From an uncultured Alphaproteobacteria bacterium (GTDB taxonomy: Bacteria > Pseudomonadota > Alphaproteobacteria > Micavibrionales > Micavibrionaceae), in contig CALDTV010000016.1 in the NCBI GenBank assembly GCA_937923625.1, forward strand, positions 62,001 to 126,000: 64,000 nt of DNA. The letters are read 5' to 3'. Within the stretch, counting starts at the first letter, position 1. The number at the start of each line of letters is the position of its first letter. The position numbers and the translations under genes are program-made. This document shows positions 1-8,443 of this stretch, piece after piece. The notes beneath the pieces are model-generated. The model made no database searches. It was not told where the DNA came from and worked only from the letters and a program-made list of their open reading frames with translations.

Positions 1-2
1 AT

Positions 3-179
3 TGGAAAGATACAAAAACTTTAGGTCGCTTTGTTTCCGAACGCGGTAAAATGGTGCCAAGCCGTATTACTAATGTTTCACACAAGAAACAGCGTGAATT
101 AGCAAAAGCAATCAAACGTGCCCGTTACATGGCGATGATGCCATATGTCAGCATTGAAGGCGAAAATAACGGACGTTAA
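3..179 (+). CDS. rpsR: 30S ribosomal protein S18, C-terminal part
   Basis: Reading from base 3, this open frame gives 58 residues ending at TAA, and its start lies before the window. The basic stretch with [20 protein letters not shown] and the ending [11 protein letters not shown] are typical of bacterial S18, which binds S6 on the platform of the small ribosomal subunit. It lies 56 bases upstream of rplI on the same strand, which fits the usual rpsF-rpsR-rplI operon. The identification rests on clear sequence resemblance to the family; only the N-terminal part is missing. Confidence 0.95.
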   Translation, partial: WKDTKTLGRFVSERGKMVPSRITNVSHKKQRELAKAIKRARYMAMMPYVSIEGENNGR

Positions 180-235
180 GAAACCTCTTCGCGTTTACGC
201 ATATGAGGGCTCTTTAATTAAAAAGGAATTATAAA

Positions 236-1000
236 ATGTCTACACAAGTTATCTTACTCGAACGTATCGAAAAACTGGGCGCGATGGGCGATGTTGTCGC
301 CGTTAAGCCAGGATACGCGAGAAACTTTTTACTACCGCAAAAGAAAGCTTTGCGCGCAAGTGAAGCAAACATTGCTTATTTTGAAACACAAAAAGCAACA
401 TTAGAAAAAGCCAACGAAGAAAAGAAAAAAGCAGCCGAAAAGCACGCAAAATCTTTGAATGGTTTAAAAGTGATCCTAGTCCGCCAAGCGGGCGAAGGCG
501 GTCAACTTTATGGGTCAGTCACAGCACGTGATATTGCGGATGCCATCAACGAAGTGGCAGAAAACAAGATCGAGCGTAACATGGTCGACCTAAACCAAAA
601 CTATAAAGAGATCGGTTTGTTCGACGTTATTGTGACGCTTCACCCAGAAGTGAAAATTAACGTCACAATTAACATTGCACGTACAGAAGACGAAGCCGCC
701 ATCCAAGCAAAAACAGGTAAAGCCCTTATCGCTGATGAAAATGACGCTTCCGAAGCAGCAAATGATTATGCGGCAGAAGCATCAAAAGAAGCCTTAATGG
801 AAGAAGGCGCACTTGAGGCAGAAAAAGACGCGAAAGCCGAAGCCGAAGCCAAAGCGGCGGAAGATGAAGCAAAAGCCGCGGCGAAAGCGGAAGCCAAAGC
901 CGCTAAAGCCGTTGAAGAAGCCCCAGAAGATGCAGATGCTGTTGAAGCAAGCGCCTCTGACGAAGCTGACGCGCCAGCAGAAGACAAAAAAGACGCTTAG
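236..1000 (+). CDS. rplI: 50S ribosomal protein L9 with long acidic C-terminal extension
   Basis: Residues 1-150 form a standard L9: the N-terminal RNA-binding domain (VILLERIEKLGAMGDVVAVKPGYARNFLLP), the long connecting helix around 45-75, and the C-terminal domain ending near INVTINIARTE. The protein is 254 residues against about 150 in most bacteria. The extra 100 residues are an Ala/Glu/Lys/Asp-rich, probably helical or disordered tail. Alphaproteobacterial L9 proteins often carry such tails, but this one is long. AAAGGAATT lies upstream of the ATG, and an intrinsic terminator follows at 1065-1098. L9 sits at the base of the L1 stalk and limits frameshifting. Confidence 0.96.
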   Translation: MSTQVILLERIEKLGAMGDVVAVKPGYARNFLLPQKKALRASEANIAYFETQKATLEKANEEKKKAAEKHAKSLNGLKVILVRQAGEGGQLYGSVTARDIADAINEVAENKIERNMVDLNQNYKEIGLFDVIVTLHPEVKINVTINIARTEDEAAIQAKTGKALIADENDASEAANDYAAEASKEALMEEGALEAEKDAKAEAEAKAAEDEAKAAAKAEAKAAKAVEEAPEDADAVEASASDEADAPAEDKKDA

Positions 1001-1064
1001 TATTTAGCCCTCAGGTGCTTAAACGCGCTAGGGCTTATAGACTGAATGCCTTATAAAAAATTTA

Positions 1065-1098
1065 AAACCCGCCCTGCTCAACCAGCGGCGGGTTTCTT
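1065..1098 (+). terminator. Intrinsic terminator after rplI
   Basis: AAACCCGCC (1065-1073) pairs with GGCGGGTTT (1087-1095), and a short T-rich run follows. It lies 65 bases after the rplI stop and ends the rpsR-rplI transcript before the unrelated gene at 1143. Confidence 0.8.
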
Positions 1099-1142
1099 AT
1101 TAAATAGATTGATTTATTATGAAAATAATAATATAACATTTT

Positions 1143-2174
1143 ATGATTAGAGCAATATTTAATGTGGTTGCCTTTGGGTATAGAAGCTTGTGGCAATGGA
1201 ACATGCCGTTAGACGATAGTGCGATTACAACTTTAGCAGACAGCAAAATAGGAGCTGCCTTATATAAAATTGCACAAAATGATAAAATTTCTTTCTTAAG
1301 ATCATCTCTTAAAAACGAAGTAAAAGGTTTTTACGAAGCCGATCAACATAAAATTATTTTACATATTGATTCAGGATTTGATACGAATGCCCATGAAGCA
1401 ATGCATAATCAGCATAAAAAATCTAATGTCCGAAAAAAAAACGCGTCAATAAAAGATAGAATACTTAAAAGATTATTGCATGAAGCTGAAGCTTACGCCG
1501 TACAGGGCCTAGTTACTTTAGAAGTGTATAAAGAATCTTACACTGACCCAATTAAAAAACCGAGAATAGATACCGCAATAGATACAATATCTAGCATTTA
1601 TCCAAATTTTAAGTCAGAGATAGAATTAGAACATGACAGCGAAAGTAAGAGGGAATTAGCGAATAAAATTTTTAAAGCATATTTGTTAAATGCAAACCCA
1701 AGATTCGATAAACATTTAAACCTTTACTCAAAATGGCCAACTATTGTCCCAGGATCCTTATCAATCGCATCAAACTCTGCTTTTGTTTCTGGCTGCGCCA
1801 TGGTAGCGGACGCGTTAGTCTCTGATGTTTTCAATCTAGGAATAAAGGGCCATGGCTTAATCATAGCGTTTTATACAGCACAAAATCTTTTGCAAATCCC
1901 AGAAAAAAGAAGGCAATCATCATTTAAAACAGTGTTTGACCAAACAGATATAGGAAACATTCCGACAATAAACGGTAATTATTTAGAAGATATAAAAGTA
2001 TTAGATGATGATGATCCAATATTTAACGTGACATTAAAAAAGATAGGCAATCACATTGATAAAAGACTTAATGCTTTTGAAAGAGATCTTTTTGATGCAG
2101 TGAGGGGCAAGAATAACACCGTACAAAAAATAATTTACCATACACAAGCTATTACCTCAGCTATGCCTAGATAA
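1143..2174 (+). CDS. Hypothetical protein with HExxH-type motif, putative metallopeptidase
   Basis: This 343-residue protein belongs to no family I can name with certainty. Residues 84-88 read HEAMH, a match to the zinc-protease HExxH pattern. The segment HEAEAYAVQG at 113-122 could supply a third, acidic ligand, an arrangement that recalls small putative metallopeptidase families of unknown function such as DUF6782. The N-terminus (residues 1-20) is hydrophobic and aromatic. A small-residue-rich stretch near 200-240 could touch a membrane, but no clear signal peptide is visible. The gene is AT-rich relative to its neighbours, has no obvious ribosome binding site, and interrupts the common rplI-dnaB neighbourhood, so it may be an insertion. 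The catalytic role is inference only. Confidence 0.7.
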   Translation: MIRAIFNVVAFGYRSLWQWNMPLDDSAITTLADSKIGAALYKIAQNDKISFLRSSLKNEVKGFYEADQHKIILHIDSGFDTNAHEAMHNQHKKSNVRKKNASIKDRILKRLLHEAEAYAVQGLVTLEVYKESYTDPIKKPRIDTAIDTISSIYPNFKSEIELEHDSESKRELANKIFKAYLLNANPRFDKHLNLYSKWPTIVPGSLSIASNSAFVSGCAMVADALVSDVFNLGIKGHGLIIAFYTAQNLLQIPEKRRQSSFKTVFDQTDIGNIPTINGNYLEDIKVLDDDDPIFNVTLKKIGNHIDKRLNAFERDLFDAVRGKNNTVQKIIYHTQAITSAMPR

Positions 2175-2175
2175 T

Positions 2176-2628
2176 TCAAGCCCGTTCATCTTTCGGGGAG
2201 CCCATGCAGATGTGGGAGGAGATGCTGTTGACCTGTGGGACAGTGCCGAGGATATTGGTGTGAAATTCTTTGTAGCTTTCTAAATCTGTCACTTCCACAC
2301 GCAAGATATATTCAAACGATCCTGTGACATTGTGGCATTCGCGCACTTCGGGGGCGTGTTCCATAGCGCGTTCAAAGGCGTCTTGATCTTGCTTTTGGTG
2401 ACGTGATAGCCCTACCGTGATAAACGCCGTAATGCCAATTCCCATGGCGGCGCGGTTCACAACGGCTTTGTACCCTGTGATGATATTGCGTCTTTCCAAA
2501 TCTTGCACGCGGCGCAAACAGGCGGAAGGCGACAAGCCTACTTTTTCTGCCAAATCAATGTTGGTAATACGGCCATCACGCCCTAACTCACGCAATATAT
2601 TATTGTTTATCTTATCTAAATCGCTCAT
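2176..2628 (-). CDS. Lrp/AsnC family transcriptional regulator
   Basis: The protein has an N-terminal winged helix-turn-helix (about residues 1-60, LDKINNNILRELGRDGRITN and the recognition part LSPSACLRRVQDLE). A C-terminal RAM/AsnC ligand-binding domain follows, ending in the GSFEYILRVEV and HICMG regions. I start it at the ATG at 2628 (MSDLDK, 150 residues); an upstream TTG in frame is a weaker start. It is transcribed divergently from the LysE-type exporter at 2702 with a gap of about 75 bases. That is the classic layout for an Lrp-type activator of an amino-acid exporter. The effector amino acid cannot be told from sequence. Confidence 0.9.
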   Translation of the reverse strand: MSDLDKINNNILRELGRDGRITNIDLAEKVGLSPSACLRRVQDLERRNIITGYKAVVNRAAMGIGITAFITVGLSRHQKQDQDAFERAMEHAPEVRECHNVTGSFEYILRVEVTDLESYKEFHTNILGTVPQVNSISSHICMGSPKDERA

Positions 2629-2701
2629 ATGTTGCAAATTATCTTTAATTTACACTGATAAAGCAATCTAATTCTTCATGGGGTCAATTATTATTGCAGG
2701 C

Positions 2702-3304
2702 ATGATGACATTTGACCTTATAACGGCGTTGATCGCCTTTGCTTTCGTTAGCTCCATCACTCCAGGCCCTAATAATTTAATGTTGATGGCTTCTGGCATT
2801 AATTACGGCTTTGCGCGTTCAATCCCGCATATGATGGGAATTGGGGTTGGCTTTATCGTCATGCTGATATTGGTCGGTTTGGGATTGGGGAAAATATTTA
2901 CAGCACTTCCAGTGACTTATGAAATTTTAAAAGTTATCAGCGTCGGTTATTTAACCTATTTGGCGTGGAAAATTGCCACCGCCACCCCACCAGAAAAAAC
3001 GCCAAGTGGGCAAACCAGCAAACCTTTTAGCTTTATACAAGCCGCCCTTTTTCAATGGGTCAACCCAAAAGCATGGGTCATGACAATCACCGCCATTAGC
3101 ACGTACATGCCACAAGCATCCTTGCTGATGAATGTGATGATTGTGGCCATAATTTTTGGGCTTGTGATGTTACCGTCCATTAGTCTTTGGGCATTTTTAG
3201 GTGCGCAGATGCAGCGTTTTTTAAATAAGCCAAAGATATTGCGCGCCTTTAATATGATTGCGGCAGGGTTATTGATGGCACCGCTTTATCCCGTGATATT
3301 TTAA
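2702..3304 (+). CDS. LysE/RhtB family amino-acid exporter
   Basis: This is an inner-membrane protein of about 200 residues with five to six hydrophobic segments. It carries the family's signature near the N-terminus, SSITPGPNNLMLMASGINYGF, and the NPKAWVMTITAIS motif in the second half. Members export amino acids or derivatives such as lysine, homoserine or threonine using the proton gradient. ATG codons at 2678, 2702 and 2705 are possible starts; I choose 2702 because MMTFDLITALIAF begins directly at the first membrane segment. The divergent Lrp/AsnC gene is the likely regulator. Confidence 0.88.
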   Translation: MMTFDLITALIAFAFVSSITPGPNNLMLMASGINYGFARSIPHMMGIGVGFIVMLILVGLGLGKIFTALPVTYEILKVISVGYLTYLAWKIATATPPEKTPSGQTSKPFSFIQAALFQWVNPKAWVMTITAISTYMPQASLLMNVMIVAIIFGLVMLPSISLWAFLGAQMQRFLNKPKILRAFNMIAAGLLMAPLYPVIF

Positions 3305-3396
3305 AAAACCACTCCATTATTATTCTTCCCCGTAATCCACAGGCGTAAAGGATAATTAAATCCCCTTTTTAATTTTGATTGTGTCATAAACTGCAA

Positions 3397-4953
3397 ATGA
3401 CTTCAGATCCTGCCATGAACCAAGATAATGCCCCGCCGCCTTTCGATGATGACCGTGGGGAAGTGGATCATGGCCTTGGGGATGTGCAAACAGGAAATGT
3501 CCACGCTGACCGCTCAGCGTTTCAACAATTGCCGCATAATTTTGAAGCAGAGCAAGGTTTATTGGGGATGTTGCTGATTGATAATAATCAATTAGAGCGC
3601 GTCAATGAAATGATTCGTCCGCAGCATTTCTCCCATCCGTCCCATCAGAATATTTTTGCCACCATAGAAAAAATGATTGAGCGTGGCTTAGAAGCCAAGC
3701 ACACCACGTTAAAAGATTATTTTGAAAAAGATGAAGGCCTTGAAGCTGTTGGTGGCGCACAATATTTGGCTGAATTGGCGAACGAAGTGCCTCTGCTTAA
3801 TAATATTGGTGATTACGCGCAGACAATTTACGACCGTTATTTACGGCGCGAAATTATCCGCATGAACCAAGATATTAATGCCGAGGCGTTTAATTTTAAT
3901 ATCGAAAAAGACGCACATAAAATTATTGAACAAGCCGAAAGCCAGCTTTTTAGTTTATCCGAAAGCGGTGTATCGCAAGGCGGTTTTCAAACCTTGCGTG
4001 ATTCTGTTTTAACCGCGATTGAGATTGCTGAAAAAGCCTATAAGTCCGATGGGCATGTGACAGGGGTGACAACAGGGCTAACGGATTTAGATCATAAATT
4101 AGGCGGACTGCATAATTCAGATTTACTTATTTTGGCCGCGCGTCCTTCGATGGGCAAGACATCGCTTGCCGTGAACGTTGCCTATAACGCTGCCAAGGCT
4201 TTTGCCGAAAGTGGTGGAGAGCAAGGCGGGCGCGTTGGGTTCTTTAGCCTTGAGATGTCCGCCGACCAATTGGCCACACGTATTTTGGCCGATGAAGCCA
4301 ACATATCAGGGGATGATATTCGTAAAGGAAATATCAAAGAAAGTGACTTTAGAAAATTTGTCGAGGCATCACAAAAATTAAGCCAAGTGCCGCTTTATAT
4401 TGATGACACCCCTGCGCTATCAATTGGCGCGGTAAGGACGCGGGCAAGGCGTTTGAAACGCCAACATGGATTAGACATGCTGGTGATTGACTATTTACAA
4501 TTATTACAAGGGTCAGGATCTGCCCAGTCCAGCGGTAATCGTGTTTTAGAAATTTCAGAAATCACCCGTGGCCTAAAAGCAATTGCCAAAGAATTAAATA
4601 TTCCCGTTATTGCCCTATCACAGCTCAGCCGTGCGGTAGAACAACGTGATGATAAACGCCCCATGCTATCAGACTTGCGAGAATCAGGATCGATTGAGCA
4701 AGACTCCGATGTGGTCATGTTCATTTACCGCCGCGAATATTATTTAAGCCGTGAAGAACCAGAGAAAAAACCTGGTGAAGATGATGGAAAGTTCAATGAT
4801 CGTTATGCGCAGTGGCAAGAAGATTTAGGCAATTGTAACAACGTCGCCGATGTTATTGTTGCAAAACAACGTCACGGCCCTATCGGCACCATTAGCCTTC
4901 ATTTTGAATCCAGCGTCACACGCTTTAGTGATTTAGAAAAACGATTTGATTAA
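3397..4953 (+). CDS. dnaB: Replicative DNA helicase DnaB
   Basis: Residues after a 30-residue acidic leader show the DnaB N-terminal primase-binding domain (PHNFEAEQGLLGMLLIDN). The RecA-like ATPase follows: Walker A in AARPSMGKTSLAVN, the FFSLEMS segment, and Walker B in MLVIDYLQLL. The protein is about 518 residues, longer than the roughly 470 of E. coli because of the leader and an insert near KKPGEDDGKFNDRY. The frame opens at a TTG at 3379, but ATG codons at 3397 and 3415 are more likely starts. DnaB is the hexameric helicase that unwinds DNA at the replication fork. It lies near rplI and alr, as in many alphaproteobacteria. Confidence 0.96.
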   Translation: MTSDPAMNQDNAPPPFDDDRGEVDHGLGDVQTGNVHADRSAFQQLPHNFEAEQGLLGMLLIDNNQLERVNEMIRPQHFSHPSHQNIFATIEKMIERGLEAKHTTLKDYFEKDEGLEAVGGAQYLAELANEVPLLNNIGDYAQTIYDRYLRREIIRMNQDINAEAFNFNIEKDAHKIIEQAESQLFSLSESGVSQGGFQTLRDSVLTAIEIAEKAYKSDGHVTGVTTGLTDLDHKLGGLHNSDLLILAARPSMGKTSLAVNVAYNAAKAFAESGGEQGGRVGFFSLEMSADQLATRILADEANISGDDIRKGNIKESDFRKFVEASQKLSQVPLYIDDTPALSIGAVRTRARRLKRQHGLDMLVIDYLQLLQGSGSAQSSGNRVLEISEITRGLKAIAKELNIPVIALSQLSRAVEQRDDKRPMLSDLRESGSIEQDSDVVMFIYRREYYLSREEPEKKPGEDDGKFNDRYAQWQEDLGNCNNVADVIVAKQRHGPIGTISLHFESSVTRFSDLEKRFD

Positions 4954-5333
4954 TGAAGCCCTTCAGGACGCGGAAGGGGCGGCAGTAATTTTCTCTGTGT
5001 TGCATAGCCGTGCATAACACTCATAATGACATCTCTATAAAAATCTGCAGAAATTGTAACTTCACTATCATTACCAGCGGCAAGGCGCTTCGTGAGAAAT
5101 TCTCTTGTTGTCATCGCAATCGCGAATGTTGCACCATGTATCGTGTTACTAAAATCTTCCCTTAGATCTGTAGAACAAGATAAATGGTTTGCCGTTTCTG
5201 TCGATAAAAAACCAACCTCTACATCATTGCTAATAACACTATAAAGATTTTCAACCCAATAATCAGCAGCATCGTTAAATGATTGCGCAAGTTGCAGCTG
5301 TTCTTCGGGCGTTAATTGCGTATAATTAGTCAT
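4950..5333 (-). CDS. Hypothetical protein, 127 residues
   Basis: I do not recognise the family. The protein is soluble, with no signal peptide or membrane segment, and is mostly predicted helical (NYTQLTPEEQLQLAQSFNDA). It ends in a proline-rich tail, LLPPLPRPEGLH. It converges on dnaB, and the two stop codons overlap by 4 bases. It starts 30 bases from the alr start on the other strand, so the two genes share a very short divergent region. Its compact fit between two housekeeping genes supports a real gene. Confidence 0.7.
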   Translation of the reverse strand: MTNYTQLTPEEQLQLAQSFNDAADYWVENLYSVISNDVEVGFLSTETANHLSCSTDLREDFSNTIHGATFAIAMTTREFLTKRLAAGNDSEVTISADFYRDVIMSVMHGYATQRKLLPPLPRPEGLH

Positions 5334-5363
5334 GAAAAGAATTATACATTATGGAAATAAATA

Positions 5364-6473
5364 ATGCAAGATTTTTCCCAAGCCTCTGGAGTTTTATCTA
5401 TTAACCTCAATAACTTAGAGGAAAATTACAAAATTTTTCAGGACAAAATAAGCGCATCATGCGCTGTTGCAGGGGTCGTTAAAGCAAATGCGTACGGCTT
5501 AGGGTTTCAGCCTGTGGTTGAAAAACTCACCGAATTAGGCTGTCCGCAATTTTTTGTTGCTACATTAGAAGAAGCCCTACAACTTCGTGAGTTTAATAAA
5601 AAGACGCCTGTCGCGGTTTTGGGCGGACTGTATCATGGTTCAGAAAATGACTATGCGGCGCAAAATATTACGCCTGTTTTAAATTCAATAAATGACCTGA
5701 ATCGCTGGCAAAATTTATGTTTAAATAAAGATAAAGCACTTAGCGCTATTTTGCATGTAGACACGGCAATGAACCGTTTGGGTTTAAGCATGGATGAAGC
5801 AGATAATTTAACGAGTAATCTTGACCAGCTAAATGGCGTAAATGTGCAAATAATTATGACGCATTTTGCGTGCGCTGATGAGAAAGACCATCCATTGACG
5901 CAAATACAAGCCGATAGATTTGCGGCGATTGCCGCGCAATTTGAAACAGTTTTTCCGAATGTTCAAAAATCCCTTGCTAATTCATCTGGGCTGTTCAGAA
6001 GCAATGATTATCACCATGATATGGTGCGCCCTGGCTACGCGCTTTATGGTGGCAATCCAACACCAGAAACGGATAATCCAATGCAACGCGTTGTTGATTT
6101 GGCTGTACGCGTTTTACAAATACGGGACTGTAAAAAAGGGGAAACCATTGGATATGGCGCGGGTCATAAATTCACGCAAGACACCAAAACGGCCACCATT
6201 GCTTTGGGGTATGCGGATGGATTTTTGCGCACACATAGTGGTAACGGACAGCTTTATTGGCAAGGACAAGCTTGTCCTGTTTTAGGGCGTGTGTCGATGG
6301 ATGCCGTCACGATTGATTTGAGCCGTATTGACGGAGCACAGCCCGTTCAAGGAGATATGATTGAGATATTAGGCCCCAACCAAAGCGTTGATGATATCGC
6401 CCATGCCGCAGGCACCATTGGATATGAAATTTTAACATCGCTAGGCACTCGTTATAAGCGCGAATATGTTTAA
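5364..6473 (+). CDS. alr: Alanine racemase
   Basis: This 369-residue protein is a PLP-dependent fold-type III racemase that makes D-alanine for peptidoglycan. The PLP lysine is K40 in VVKANAYGLG. The second catalytic residue is Y264 in TIGYGAGHKF, and the substrate and phosphate regions are seen in VRPGYALYGG and LGRVSMDAVTIDL. Its length matches the family. The gene lies downstream of dnaB, as in many Proteobacteria. Confidence 0.96.
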   Translation: MQDFSQASGVLSINLNNLEENYKIFQDKISASCAVAGVVKANAYGLGFQPVVEKLTELGCPQFFVATLEEALQLREFNKKTPVAVLGGLYHGSENDYAAQNITPVLNSINDLNRWQNLCLNKDKALSAILHVDTAMNRLGLSMDEADNLTSNLDQLNGVNVQIIMTHFACADEKDHPLTQIQADRFAAIAAQFETVFPNVQKSLANSSGLFRSNDYHHDMVRPGYALYGGNPTPETDNPMQRVVDLAVRVLQIRDCKKGETIGYGAGHKFTQDTKTATIALGYADGFLRTHSGNGQLYWQGQACPVLGRVSMDAVTIDLSRIDGAQPVQGDMIEILGPNQSVDDIAHAAGTIGYEILTSLGTRYKREYV

Positions 6474-6605
6474 AAGACTTCTCTTGCCGTTACGGCGCAG
6501 TCTATAGGCCGAGGCGTCAATATAGGGTCTTCATTTTTTACCCATATATTGCCGAGTGCTTTTGCTGCTTCGAAAAGATAGTGCGGAGCAGTCTTTCTTA
6601 CTCAT
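6470..6605 (-). pseudogene. Possible frameshifted remnant of a small gene
   Basis: On the minus strand, an ATG at 6605 begins MSKK. One base further along, the reading frame continues as TAPHYLFEAAKALGNIWV followed by KNEDPILTPRPIDCAVTAREVF, then a stop at 6470. The amino-acid composition looks protein-like and would give about 43 residues if one base were removed. As it stands, the MSKK frame meets an early stop. This may be a decayed gene, a sequencing error or chance. No family is recognised. Confidence 0.25.
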
Positions 6606-6665
6606 ATACGGGATAAGCCTTTTTCTAGCTTTTCAATAGCCCTTAAACACGCTAAAACCTTTTTT

Positions 6666-7496
6666 ATGTCTGACAATATAAAAAGCCCTGCTTCTAAGCC
6701 GCTATTTAAACCGCTAGAGCGTATTTTGGATATTTTTGAGGCTGTGGGCCATGCAATTTTAAGTTTTTTACAATCCATTGGCGCAATGGCCATGTTTATT
6801 GGCAAGGCCGTTAAACACACCGCAACGCCAGCTTATTACCCGCGCCTTATTATCAAACAATTCGTTGATATTGGTTATTATTCCTTACCAGTGGTTGGTA
6901 TGACCGCCTTATTTACGGGGATGGTTTTGGCACTACAGAGCTATACAGGCTTTACACGCTTTAATGCTGAAGGCGCTGTTGCTGGCGTTGTTGCCCTTTC
7001 TGTCACACGCGAGCTTGCACCTGTGTTGGCCGGTTTGATGGTCGCGGGGCGTGTTGGCGCATCAATCGCCGCTGAAATTGGTACGATGCGTGTAACAGAA
7101 CAAATTGATGCCCTCGTCACCTTATCCGTGAACCCGTTTAAATATCTCATTGCTCCGCGCGTAATTGCAGGAACATTCATGCTCCCCCTCTTAGTTTTAG
7201 TCGGCGACATTATCGGTATTTATGGCGGCTATATTGTGGGCGTTTATAATTTGGGATTTTCATCAGGAAATTATATTGCCCAAACGTGGGACATTCTGGA
7301 GCGCATGGATGTGATCTCAGGCCTCATTAAAGCCGCTGTCTTTGGCTTTATTGTCTCGATGATGGGATGTTATCACGGTTTTAATTCTGGTCGTGGCGCG
7401 CAGGGCGTTGGGACGGCAACAACATATGCAGTTGTGTCCGCTTCAATCCTTATTTTAATATCCAACTATATCCTCACACAGGTTTTCTTCTCATGA
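6666..7496 (+). CDS. mlaE: MlaE-family ABC transporter permease (lipid asymmetry/transport)
   Basis: This 276-residue membrane protein has the MlaE/YrbE permease pattern: hydrophobic helices around GYYSLPVVGMTALFTGMVLALQ, the conserved VTRELAPVLAGLMVAGRVG and IAAEIGTMRVTEQIDAL region, and a C-terminal helix pair. With MlaF and the MCE protein MlaD it moves phospholipids between the inner membrane and the outer envelope. Its stop overlaps the mlaF start by 4 bases (ATGA), so the two are translationally coupled. The MCE partner is not adjacent here; an mlaD gene is found at 63520. Confidence 0.93.
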   Translation: MSDNIKSPASKPLFKPLERILDIFEAVGHAILSFLQSIGAMAMFIGKAVKHTATPAYYPRLIIKQFVDIGYYSLPVVGMTALFTGMVLALQSYTGFTRFNAEGAVAGVVALSVTRELAPVLAGLMVAGRVGASIAAEIGTMRVTEQIDALVTLSVNPFKYLIAPRVIAGTFMLPLLVLVGDIIGIYGGYIVGVYNLGFSSGNYIAQTWDILERMDVISGLIKAAVFGFIVSMMGCYHGFNSGRGAQGVGTATTYAVVSASILILISNYILTQVFFS

Positions 7497-8269
7497 CGAC
7501 ACCCAAAATTGAAATGTCTGGTGTTAAAAAAGCTTTTGGATCAAAAGAAGTCCTAAGGGGCATTGATTTAACCGTCAATAAAGGTGAGTCGATGGTTATT
7601 ATCGGCGGGTCAGGCACGGGGAAATCCGTGACGTTAAAATGCGTTTTGGGTCTTATTCGTGCCGATAGTGGTTCCATCAAAATTGACGGGGATGAAACCA
7701 CCGATATGGACGCCAAACAACGTTATGCGTTAATGGGCAAGTTCGGTATGTTATTCCAAGGTGGCGCGTTATTTGATTCCATGAAGGTCTGGGAAAATGT
7801 GGCTTTTGGCCTGATCCAAGGACAAAAAATGGCACGTGACGAAGCGCGAGACATTGCCATTGAAAAATTACGCCAAGTTGGTCTAACCGCGCAAACAGGT
7901 GATTTGTTCCCTGCTGAATTATCAGGCGGCATGCAAAAACGTGTCAGCCTTGCGCGGGCGATTGCCACCAATCCTGAAATTATTTTCTTTGACGAACCGA
8001 CCACGGGGCTTGACCCTATCATGGCGGACGTCATTAATGATTTGATTGTGAATTGCGTGAAAGAAATCGGCGCAACTGCCCTGACCATCACCCATGACAT
8101 GTCAAGCGCCCGTAAAATTGCCGACCAAGTCGCGATGATCCATGAAGGTGAAATCATCTGGACGGGCCCAGTTGGTCGATTATATGACTCTGGCAATAGT
8201 TATGTGGAGCAATTCATCCACGGCCGTGCCGATGGCCCCATCACCAAACACGCAAATTTTAAAGCTTAG
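7493..8269 (+). CDS. mlaF: MlaF-family ABC transporter ATPase
   Basis: This 258-residue ABC ATPase has Walker A GGSGTGKS at residues 38-45, a Q-loop in MLFQGGALFDSM, the signature LSGGMQKR, Walker B IIFFDEPTTGLDP, and the H-loop in LTITHDMSS. The GGALFDSM sequence after the Q-loop and the pairing with MlaE mark the phospholipid-transport subfamily. It overlaps mlaE by 4 bases. A strong hairpin follows the stop and probably ends this two-gene operon. Confidence 0.93.
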   Translation: MTTPKIEMSGVKKAFGSKEVLRGIDLTVNKGESMVIIGGSGTGKSVTLKCVLGLIRADSGSIKIDGDETTDMDAKQRYALMGKFGMLFQGGALFDSMKVWENVAFGLIQGQKMARDEARDIAIEKLRQVGLTAQTGDLFPAELSGGMQKRVSLARAIATNPEIIFFDEPTTGLDPIMADVINDLIVNCVKEIGATALTITHDMSSARKIADQVAMIHEGEIIWTGPVGRLYDSGNSYVEQFIHGRADGPITKHANFKA

Positions 8270-8275
8270 GGCACA

Positions 8276-8314
8276 GCAGCACCATATTAATATTTTCTAT
8301 TAATACGGTGCTGC
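8276..8314 (+). terminator. Long stem-loop after mlaF
   Basis: GCAGCACC (8276-8283) pairs with GGTGCTGC (8307-8314). Inside it, TATTAATA (8285-8292) pairs with TATTAATA (8298-8305), leaving a single A-C mismatch and a 5-base loop. The stem lies 7 bases after the mlaF stop. The following T-run is weak, so it could act as a terminator or as a 3-prime stabilising structure. Confidence 0.6.
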
Positions 8315-8443
8315 CTGCTTTCATTATGTCCTGCCCATTTTTAAATATTATGTTAATTAAAAAATTATCCTGCGTTATATATTAATTTTTTAACTAATTT
8401 ATTATTGAAATAGCATGGACAATGTGTTAAAAGCATATCAGAC

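Noticed and set aside
766-987. Minus-strand 73-residue Ser/Ala-rich frame opposite rplI
   Set aside because: It is the antisense reading of the repetitive Ala/Glu tail of L9.
2417-2671. Plus-strand 84-residue frame in the Lrp region
   Set aside because: It is a shadow of the Lrp gene on the opposite strand.
3379-3396. TTG start of dnaB
   Set aside because: ATG codons at 3397 and 3415 are closer to the family start, and no ribosome binding site precedes the TTG.
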